Origin: Paraprevotella sp.
GTDB taxonomy: Bacteria; Bacteroidota; Bacteroidia; Bacteroidales; Bacteroidaceae
DNA length: 5,935 nt
Assembly (NCBI GenBank): GCA_017630975.1
Contig: JAGBUF010000059.1
Coordinates: forward strand, 1 to 5,935
Direction: 5' to 3'
The position numbers were made by a program, and so were the translations under genes. Under the pieces are notes generated by a model. That model saw only the letters and a program-made list of their open reading frames with translations. It was not told the DNA's origin and did no database searches. This document shows positions 1 to 4,959 of this stretch, one piece after another (the stretch's first letter is position 1; every line of letters starts with the position of its first letter).

Positions 1-506
1 CTTTGGTTATTTGCATCCTTTGTTACAGAATATCCAAAATACTTTTCTTCTACTGCATCGTCACTATAAAAGGCAAAAAAATCCGAATCTCCATTCATCG
101 GATAGTAAATCTTATTGTTATTGGTAGAACCGAAATAGTTTAATTCCCATACATTATCCAACGAATTTAATATCGGCATACAAGTCAAATGAGCAAATGC
201 AACATTCTCATCAAAACATGCTGTTTTTGCGATTGACCATTCTCCATTATTCACATTTGCAGTAGTCATCAGCACACGTACTTTTTCATTTCTCCAGCTC
301 ACATCTTCACCAGCCATTCCACCAACTGTACCAGTTCCGCGCTTTGAATTTTCTGTAACCGTGATACCATTGTTTGACATTCCCAATACTACAGGTGTCA
401 TTCCTTGTTCTTCAAATGTTGACGAAGAATCAACAATTTCTGTGTCGTTTGTACAAGCACAGAATGCAACTGCTAAAGCAGCCACCCAAACAAAATTCTT
501 TTTCAT
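1..506 (-). CDS. Fimbrillin-family surface lipoprotein, N-terminal part (runs off left edge)
   Basis: The first 168 codons of a gene that continues beyond the left edge, so no stop is visible. The start is the ATG at 506; an in-frame TAA lies upstream at 525-527 with no other ATG between. The protein begins MKKNFVWVAALAVAFCAC, a basic n-region, a hydrophobic core and a lipobox ending at Cys18 (-1 Ala, unusual Phe at -3), so lipidation and outer-membrane export are expected. After a polar linker comes KRGTGTVGG at about residues 55-63, then a Trp at 71 followed by an alternating hydrophobic strand (VRVLM). This layout is typical of Bacteroidia fimbrillin/Mfa-like proteins. Arg56 is a plausible maturation site for an Arg-specific protease, as known for FimA-type pilins. 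The gene lies 38 nt after another fimbrillin-like gene and is probably cotranscribed with it. It may encode a stalk or tip subunit; the sequence does not say which. Family call fairly sure, role inferred. Confidence 0.75.
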   Translation of the reverse strand, partial: MKKNFVWVAALAVAFCACTNDTEIVDSSSTFEEQGMTPVVLGMSNNGITVTENSKRGTGTVGGMAGEDVSWRNEKVRVLMTTANVNNGEWSIAKTACFDENVAFAHLTCMPILNSLDNVWELNYFGSTNNNKIYYPMNGDSDFFAFYSDDAVEEKYFGYSVTKDANNQ

Positions 507-544
507 TTCATTGTGTGTGTTAAGTTAAACATAGAATATATTTA

Positions 545-1936
545 TCATTTTATTTCTTCTTCAGTATTATCCTCAGGATCCTTACCCGCTTCTATAAAGA
601 TATTATCCCCATCTGTTTCCCATTCCGGAACGTCTGCAATTTTTATATTTATTTCCTGCGGTCCATAAATATAAATCTGTATCGTATATTGTTTTCCTGG
701 TTTAAAGGATTCATTAGATTGCAACTTAATTGTATATGAAGCTTGGTATGTCATCGGAGTAGAATCTAATATATCTCCACTACCATTTCTATGCACATAA
801 GCATAATTTAAAAGCAAAGTGTACTCATCTTGTGGCGGTGCAACTATAGAATTTGCTACAGTGATAGGTTCTGTATCAAAAAGTTGAAAACCTTCTGTAA
901 GTGCCGGATGTTGTTTTCCTACTTCTTCAGTTACATTAGGTATAACTTTTGCATGAATATATGTTTTATTGGATGATGTATTAGGACTGAATCTCAGAAT
1001 CTCATTTTTTTTATATATATCCTCAAAATTGTCTTTTGTCCATGCATCATCTGCAACAATCATTTTTCCTTGAGTTGGAGTTTGCAATCTAACTGCTGTA
1101 ATGATAACATCTTTATAATTTTCTTCGCCTTGTTTGTTCTTCACTCCTTTCACTTGCAAATCAAAACGCGTAAGCAAATGTTTCAAATAAAATTTAGGTT
1201 GAATGCCTCGGTGACCTGCAATGGTACTATAAATAAGCTCTTGACCATAATTTGCAAGCAATTTTGACTCATCACCATTATCTGCATTACCTTTTATAAT
1301 TTCTGCAATCTCTTCATCAGTGTGATAAGCAAAGCCACAAAGTAAATCTTGTGTTCCGTCAATTTTTATTGGTAACAATAGTCGCGAGTGGTTATTGTCA
1401 ATCTCCAATGATTCACCTTCTGCAGCATCATCTGCATAATAAATAAAGAATTTATATTTACAACTTTGTCGTTCCGGGCTATAAAAGAACGTTTTTGTAG
1501 GATCATCTGCAGGGACCAATGAAAAATCATTCGTTTCGCTACTTAACCTAAAAGGTTCATTATACATTAACGAATAAACAGATGGTGCATTCCCATAAAC
1601 GTAATTGGCTTTCTCCGGTTCTATAGAATTGTGTGACAAAAAAGCAAAGACATTAAACCTCGCATTCAACCAATCCTCACGATCAGTTTCATAGCTATCA
1701 AAAATACCATCACTCTTACTATCACGAGAGTTTCGTTTGGGCATTACTATTGCATATTCTGGATCAGTTAGTCCCATCATAATAGGCACCTTGTCCTCCA
1801 TATGTTCATTAGATGTAAAACTATTGTCCACAGCTGGCAGATATAATTCCGGATAAGACTTATCACATGCCACAAAGCATAATAAGAAGAGAAAAAACGT
1901 ATATACTTTCAATCGCTTTATATTCATCTTGTTCAT
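545..1936 (-). CDS. Fimbrillin-family (Mfa/FimA-like) surface lipoprotein
   Basis: A complete gene of 463 codons. The N-terminus has a basic start (MNKMNIKRLK), a hydrophobic core and a good lipobox FVAC with the lipidated cysteine at 24. Residues 60-100 repeat the fimbrillin layout: a short strand, a basic stretch with Arg68 and Arg71 that could be cut by an Arg-specific protease, an acidic linker, then a Trp (89) and a hydrophobic strand ending VFAFL. The C-terminus has the family's usual close: a Tyr/Ile-rich strand (YTIQIYIYG), a strand leading into VPEW (Trp439) and DNIFI. A 15-residue acidic tail follows (EAGKDPEDNTEEEIK). The start at 1936 is only 2 nt after the TAA of the DUF5119 gene, so translation is probably coupled; the ATG at 1927 (Met4) is an alternative that leaves the lipobox intact. 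In type V pili such proteins are stalk, anchor or tip subunits; which one this is cannot be read from sequence alone. Confidence 0.8.
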   Translation of the reverse strand: MNKMNIKRLKVYTFFLFLLCFVACDKSYPELYLPAVDNSFTSNEHMEDKVPIMMGLTDPEYAIVMPKRNSRDSKSDGIFDSYETDREDWLNARFNVFAFLSHNSIEPEKANYVYGNAPSVYSLMYNEPFRLSSETNDFSLVPADDPTKTFFYSPERQSCKYKFFIYYADDAAEGESLEIDNNHSRLLLPIKIDGTQDLLCGFAYHTDEEIAEIIKGNADNGDESKLLANYGQELIYSTIAGHRGIQPKFYLKHLLTRFDLQVKGVKNKQGEENYKDVIITAVRLQTPTQGKMIVADDAWTKDNFEDIYKKNEILRFSPNTSSNKTYIHAKVIPNVTEEVGKQHPALTEGFQLFDTEPITVANSIVAPPQDEYTLLLNYAYVHRNGSGDILDSTPMTYQASYTIKLQSNESFKPGKQYTIQIYIYGPQEINIKIADVPEWETDGDNIFIEAGKDPEDNTEEEIK

Positions 1937-1938
1937 TC

Positions 1939-3135
1939 TTAAATATCAACTTCAATCAATTCTATGTGCTCCCAATTATCAACTCCTTCCTCTTTGGTAT
2001 CAAGGATTTTATCTTTTGTAATTTGTAAATTGGTAGGTATTACCAACACTCTTCCCCTACAAGATTGTTGAATATCGCCAGTTTTTATATTCTTCTCCAA
2101 AAGTGGCGCATTCTCTAAAATGTGATAGAGATTAATTCCTGCTCGAAATATCTTATTATATTTCAATCCTTTATCATCATACATGTGAGTATAGACATTT
2201 ATTTGTAATATTCCTGGCCCTGTTATAAGACCAGGAGAATAACTTCTTACCAATCCAGCTACATTTACCACTCCTGAAACTTTAAGTGGAGCCATCAATG
2301 TAGGATCATCTGCCCGCTCACAAGTCGGTTCAAACAAAACCTTATACGTCTTTGATATATCAACCGTTCTTGAAGAAGGTTTCAATTCACGTGGAATACC
2401 GGACAATTCTGCCTTAAGTGAATCTACACAAATACCTGCATCTTTTTTGGCTATAACGAAATCAAATTGTAACCTCTGTGTAATAGGATTAGGAGTAAGA
2501 ACACAAGGTAACTCCACATCCTTATCACCATCATCAGGAACTTCGAAATTAGGAAGAACAGAATAATAAATCGGTTCAACCTCGCTTAATACATAGGAAG
2601 AATAAGGGTTTCTATCAACCCAATTCTTGTACTTTTCAAAATGAGGGTGCTCCGTCAAATTATCATACACCTTATATTTAATACTTAGTTTCTCCAAGTC
2701 GGTCAATTCATTAAATTCACTGTTTGCAATATTTTCAAATGCGGAACTATTCCCATTATATGTTATAACATCATACATTCCAGGGCGCATCCAAATATAA
2801 CTCTCCGAAAACTCTCCAACATTCAATGATGAAGTATTCTCATTTCTTTTATTTTCGCGTTCATCCATTGGAAAAACCAATATGCCACCATTATTCTCCG
2901 TTTTAGAGGACACTATAAATCCATATTTATATGTATTGATAGGACGGAAAGCTATCACATTCATACTATCAGGAATACTTTCTTCAGAAAAAGCATCATT
3001 CCAAACAAACCTAAAATCAATAAAAGTTCTATGGGGATGCTCATAACGACAAATATCAACTTCCGTATTGCAAGCCCAAAACGTAAGGGTAAATATTACC
3101 TTGAACAGATTTCTATTTATTCTCTTTCTCGACAT
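1939..3135 (-). CDS. DUF5119-family lipoprotein of a fimbrial operon
   Basis: A 398-residue protein that I place in the DUF5119 family from its N-terminal pattern: a cysteine lipobox, a second cysteine soon after, then the CRYEHPHR motif (residues 29-36), a short beta-strand with FVW, and a proline-containing turn leading to MNVIAFRP. The signal peptide ends in TFWAC with Cys22 as the lipidated residue. Trp at -2 is unusual, so processing is a little less certain than in the neighbours. The C-terminus (VDNW, Trp388, then IELIEVDI) resembles the closing strand of fimbrillins, consistent with a pilin-like fold. No biochemical function is established for DUF5119; the gene order suggests an anchor or accessory subunit (inference). 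The ATG at 3135 is the only ATG after the in-frame TAA at 3178-3180. A purine-rich AAAAGG abuts it directly, too close for a normal Shine-Dalgarno site. It lies 38 nt after the DUF3575 gene and 2 nt before the next fimbrillin gene. Confidence 0.75.
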   Translation of the reverse strand: MSRKRINRNLFKVIFTLTFWACNTEVDICRYEHPHRTFIDFRFVWNDAFSEESIPDSMNVIAFRPINTYKYGFIVSSKTENNGGILVFPMDERENKRNENTSSLNVGEFSESYIWMRPGMYDVITYNGNSSAFENIANSEFNELTDLEKLSIKYKVYDNLTEHPHFEKYKNWVDRNPYSSYVLSEVEPIYYSVLPNFEVPDDGDKDVELPCVLTPNPITQRLQFDFVIAKKDAGICVDSLKAELSGIPRELKPSSRTVDISKTYKVLFEPTCERADDPTLMAPLKVSGVVNVAGLVRSYSPGLITGPGILQINVYTHMYDDKGLKYNKIFRAGINLYHILENAPLLEKNIKTGDIQQSCRGRVLVIPTNLQITKDKILDTKEEGVDNWEHIELIEVDI

Positions 3136-3200
3136 CCTTTTCGTTTTTTTCCGAAACTTTCTTACGTTCTTTATCAGTTATCTTCTTGGTTCCTTTTTTT
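3113..3200 (-). other. Possible frameshifted extension of the DUF3575 tail after an A7 run
   Basis: On the minus strand an A7 run (3194-3200) sits 18 nt before the TGA of the DUF3575 gene (3174-3176). Removing one A from it gives an open frame from GGA ACC onward through 3113-3115 (TAG). It adds residues such as DKERKKVSEKNEKDVEKENK, of the same Lys/Glu/Asp/Asn character as the preceding tail, and overlaps the first 23 bases of the DUF5119 gene. The frame may be a decayed end of the gene, a slippage-variable end, a sequencing or assembly indel, or chance in a purine-rich stretch. A-rich purine DNA encodes Lys/Glu/Arg in every frame, so composition alone is not proof. Absence of a stop over 28 codons is the stronger hint. 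Confidence 0.35.
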
Positions 3201-4286
3201 ATTTTCCTTTTTGAGACTATCGTTTTCTTTTTGTTTCTTTTTCTCCTCATGTGGAGTTTCTTCCTTTTCTACTTTTTCTTTATCAGACCGTTTAGCCCTC
3301 TTCGTATTCTCTTTCAACTCTAAATTTGCCCTTCTCTCTTCTATTTCATTTTCAATACGATCTTTCCATTTATTATATCGTAAATGTCCATCTTTCACTT
3401 TTTCTCCGATAGATCGGAAACGATATACAAACGACAATCGCAGTTCTTGTATCACCGGATAAGGACGGAAGTGCCAGTCATTCGTTCCTGCATATTCATA
3501 ACAAGAACTTTCTTCTATGTACTTAAATTGGTCGTATTTTGTATATTGCGCTGCAATAACAAGACCGAGTTCTAAATCTATACTCTTGCCATTCTTAAAG
3601 GGATAAAGAGGTATGCTATATCCACCTGAAAAACCAAAATTATAATTTCTTCCTTGCTGTCCATTGCGCCCCAAACAATAGGTAAATTGTTCTGTCCCTA
3701 AATGTACTCCCATATAGTAGGCACGCCAATAACGCGGTTTTTTGAATGTTCTACCAGAAGTAAAATTATTTCTTGTTTTACGGAAAAACCATCGGAGACG
3801 ACTTACTGTGGTATCACGTCTTACTTGCTTATTACCATATTTATCCAAATACACTTTACCGTTTTCTATGATTTTTTTGCCATCAACAGTGTCATTAATC
3901 ATTGCATAATTAAACAACTTTTCTGCAGGTTGATCTTGAGAGCCTCCCATACCTGTTCTCCAGTACTTACGCCCTTCTATTGCAAATGAAGATACATTAT
4001 AAACTATTCTCGGATTGATAGAATGCTTTGTATTCCAATTATACTTTCCTTTCAGCAATATGGAGTATTGATTCTGAGGAGTTCCTGTAAAATCCAATTC
4101 CACCCCTATATTCGGAGTTGTCAAGACCCAATCCATGGCATTGGTATGGAATGAAAAACGCTTGAAGAAGGACAACGTATCGCCCATTGCACCGTCATGC
4201 GATTGTGCAGACAAGCACAAAGAGAACGATACCATCGTCCACCCTAAAAGCAATTTGAGCAAATATTGTATTTTACGATTTTCCAC
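3174..4286 (-). CDS. DUF3575-family envelope protein with a large insertion and a Lys/Glu-rich tail
   Basis: I choose the GTG at 4286 (370 residues): GAGGA at 4293-4297 lies 6 nt upstream and the product starts MENRKIQYLLKLLLGW, a normal signal peptide that would be cut after LSA (residues 26-28). A TTG at 4292 is in frame but sits on the GAGGA; a TGA at 4296-4298 closes the frame above it. The mature protein has the DUF3575 pattern: an FHTNAMDWVLTTPNIGVEL strand (46-64), a YNW strand, RKYW (106-109), YWRAYYMGVHLG (186-197), YNFGFSGGYSIPL, IDLELGLVIAAQY and a last strand ELRLSFVYRF. The alternating aromatic strands suggest an outer-membrane barrel. Two oddities stand out: about 75 residues lie between RKYW and YWRAYY, where I would expect a short turn, and the last 75 residues form a Lys/Glu-rich, probably helical tail. 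DUF3575 proteins commonly head fimbrillin operons; their role is unknown. See the separate entry on the possible frameshift at its end. Confidence 0.75.
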   Translation of the reverse strand: MENRKIQYLLKLLLGWTMVSFSLCLSAQSHDGAMGDTLSFFKRFSFHTNAMDWVLTTPNIGVELDFTGTPQNQYSILLKGKYNWNTKHSINPRIVYNVSSFAIEGRKYWRTGMGGSQDQPAEKLFNYAMINDTVDGKKIIENGKVYLDKYGNKQVRRDTTVSRLRWFFRKTRNNFTSGRTFKKPRYWRAYYMGVHLGTEQFTYCLGRNGQQGRNYNFGFSGGYSIPLYPFKNGKSIDLELGLVIAAQYTKYDQFKYIEESSCYEYAGTNDWHFRPYPVIQELRLSFVYRFRSIGEKVKDGHLRYNKWKDRIENEIEERRANLELKENTKRAKRSDKEKVEKEETPHEEKKKQKENDSLKKENKKRNQEDN

Positions 4287-4292
4287 GAACAA

Positions 4293-4297
4293 TCCTC
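4293..4297 (-). promoter_or_regulatory. Shine-Dalgarno-like site GAGGA for the DUF3575 gene
   Basis: GAGGA on the minus strand lies 6 nt before the GTG at 4286, ideal spacing. It decides between this GTG and the in-frame TTG at 4292, which would leave no spacing. Bacteroidia often initiate without a strong Shine-Dalgarno site, so this is supportive, not conclusive. The site also lies inside a tiny out-of-frame ORF (ATG at 4299, product MRIVRGKS) that overlaps the gene start. Confidence 0.5.
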
Positions 4298-4326
4298 ATT
4301 TCAAACGGTCTAACCGCTATGCCTTA

Positions 4327-4354
4327 ACTTTTGTATACAAACTTTTGCAAAAGT
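4327..4354. repeat. Cluster of perfect palindromes between the HTH gene and the DUF3575 gene
   Basis: ACTTTTGCAAAAGT (4341-4354) is a perfect 14-nt palindrome, and TTTGTATACAAA (4330-4341) a perfect 12-nt one joined to it. On the plus strand ACTTTTG occurs at 4327-4333 and 4341-4347 and its complement CAAAAGT at 4348-4354, so one half-site appears three times with a 14-bp period. This is the only noncoding stretch between the small HTH gene and the fimbrial genes (about 107 nt). A dimeric DNA-binding protein site is a natural reading. The minus strand also carries TACTTTTG (4348-4355), a match to the Bacteroides -7 consensus, but without a TTTG at the right distance. Confidence 0.4.
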
Positions 4355-4393
4355 ACATGTTTGAAGAGGGAATAGGGCTGCTTGAGTGTTGCG

Positions 4394-4639
4394 CTATTCG
4401 CTACATATTGTAGCCATATTGACAACACAATCTTTTGTATTAAGTTCAGTTGTATAGTGTCTAAAGAAATCGTATGAAAGTATAACAGAGATGCGATACA
4501 ACAATTGGGTATCTACACTGTCTTTACGAAATAATTTGTACACATTGGTTCTGTCGCAACACAATTCTTTGGCGAACCATGTTACGGAGCGTCGTTGACT
4601 ACGAAGTTCTTGTTCAATCAAATTCCCAATGTGTACCAT
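4394..4639 (-). CDS. Small helix-turn-helix protein, likely DNA-binding
   Basis: An 81-residue protein from the ATG at 4639. An in-frame TTG at 4654 would add MRSCY and is less likely. The protein opens with an amphipathic helix (HIGNLIEQELRSQ), then shows a helix-turn-helix of the XRE/Cro kind: VTWFAKELCCD (19-29) as the first helix and RTNVYKLFRKD (30-40) as the recognition helix. A further helix, DTQLLYRISVILSYDFF, follows. I recognise the pattern as a small Bacteroidia-type HTH family without an experimentally assigned role that I know of. It has no effector domain. It is read in the same direction as the fimbrial genes, 107 nt upstream of the DUF3575 start, and is the first gene after the promoter at 4906-4937. 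That makes it a candidate regulator of this operon, perhaps through the palindromes at 4327-4354; this link is inference. No Shine-Dalgarno site is visible. A 13-codon ORF in another frame (4618-4659) runs across its start. Confidence 0.75.
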   Translation of the reverse strand: MVHIGNLIEQELRSQRRSVTWFAKELCCDRTNVYKLFRKDSVDTQLLYRISVILSYDFFRHYTTELNTKDCVVNMATICSE

Positions 4640-4665
4640 ATAACAAGAGCGCAAACCATCCGTCG

Positions 4666-4802
4666 CTTATCATCTATCTGGGGTACCGCCAAGTAACCGT
4701 GAACAAAAATAAGCAAGGATAGTTCACGCCCGTAGGACGCGAACTCCCAGTAGCTTATTCTCCGTTCTTCATTTTTGGCGGTTTTCAGATAGAGAGAATA
4801 AG
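4666..4802 (-). ncRNA. Long nested hairpin, candidate structured leader RNA or small RNA
   Basis: Read on the minus strand, five helices nest in one rod. They are CTTAT/ATAAG (4798-4802 with 4666-4670), TCTATCTG/CAGATAGA (4786-4793 with 4673-4680), ACCGCCAA/TTGGCGGT (4775-4782 with 4685-4692), a 14-pair helix with one bulged G (4753-4767 with 4701-4714), and an 11-pair terminal helix AGTTCGCGTCC/GGGCGTGAACT (4735-4745 with 4721-4731) closed by the loop TAC. That is 46 pairs in 137 nt. Two helices contain G-U pairs (four in all). These would be A-C mismatches on the plus-strand transcript, so the structure favours RNA made from the minus strand, the direction of the operon. It ends 26 nt before the HTH start. 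It could be a cis-regulatory leader or a processed small RNA. I cannot match it to a named RNA family. Confidence 0.55.
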
Positions 4803-4826
4803 AGCTAAAAGCTCGTAATATTCAGC

Positions 4827-4846
4827 AAAAACGGAATCGCTATTCC
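4827..4846 (-). terminator. Terminator-like hairpin in the leader (possible attenuator)
   Basis: On the minus strand GGAAT-AGCG-ATTCC (4833-4846) forms a 5-bp stem with a 4-nt loop, followed after one G by TTTTT (4827-4831). The stem is short and only half G+C, so as a terminator it is weak. Its place about 55 nt after the inferred transcription start and before the first gene fits an attenuator. Confidence 0.3.
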
Positions 4847-4905
4847 TTATGATTATCTTTTATAGATTCTTTTTCGTTTATTCTTTCATTATAACAATGA
4901 TTCCA

Positions 4906-4937
4906 CAAAGGTAGAAATAAAAAACAATAGCCCCAAA
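4906..4937 (-). promoter_or_regulatory. Bacteroides-type promoter for the HTH / fimbrial genes
   Basis: On the minus strand TTTG (4934-4937) is followed after 20 nt by TACCTTTG (4906-4913). This matches the -33 TTTG and -7 TAnnTTTG elements of the Bacteroides primary sigma factor, with normal spacing. Transcription would begin near 4899-4905 and run towards the HTH gene. It is the only well-matched promoter of this type I found in the noncoding stretches, so it may drive the whole series. The -33 element lies within the loop of the putative mfd terminator. Confidence 0.65.
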
Positions 4938-4949
4938 ATCCACAGCTAT
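4919..4949 (-). terminator. Putative terminator of mfd
   Basis: Eleven nt after the mfd TAG, the minus strand has ATAGC (4945-4949) and GCTAT (4927-4931), which can pair around a 13-nt loop. Then TG and a T6 run follow (4919-4924). A 5-bp stem is short for an intrinsic terminator, but the T-run and position fit. The promoter for the next transcription unit overlaps it. Confidence 0.45.
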
Positions 4950-4959
4950 CATTACGCAC

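Larger units (their letters stand above)
4640..4905 (-). other. Long 5' leader upstream of the HTH gene
   Basis: About 260 nt separate the inferred transcription start (roughly 4899-4905) from the HTH start codon at 4639. I see no protein gene of useful length here on either strand. Reading with transcription, it holds an A/T-rich stretch with a tiny ORF (MKE then stop, near 4888), a terminator-like hairpin (4827-4846), a perfect 5-bp hairpin with a 3-nt loop (GAGCT/AGCTC, 4802-4814), and the long nested structure at 4666-4802. This is much more structure than an ordinary leader would carry. Confidence 0.45.

Noticed and set aside
3031..3462. A 143-codon plus-strand ORF
   Set aside because: It lies opposite the Lys/Glu-rich DUF3575 tail and DUF5119 start. 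Its Phe/Ser/Leu-rich product is what the complement of purine-rich coding DNA gives.
4287..4292. TTG at 4292 as the DUF3575 start
   Set aside because: It would place the start codon directly against GAGGA with no spacing; GTG at 4286 has good spacing and gives a normal signal peptide.
4348..4379. A second promoter for the DUF3575 gene
   Set aside because: TACTTTTG matches the -7 element, but the bases 20 nt upstream read AGCC instead of TTTG. I leave it as a possibility noted with the palindromes.
4135..4413. A 92-codon plus-strand ORF over the HTH/DUF3575 gap
   Set aside because: It overlaps the DUF3575 signal peptide in antisense, has no domain and runs through the palindrome cluster; the minus-strand genes explain the region better.
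4666..4802. Invertible promoter segment (phase-variable DNA switch)
   Set aside because: The arms are broken by internal loops and rely partly on G-U pairs, the promoter lies outside them, and I see no copy of the known Bacteroides inversion core (ARACGTWCGT).
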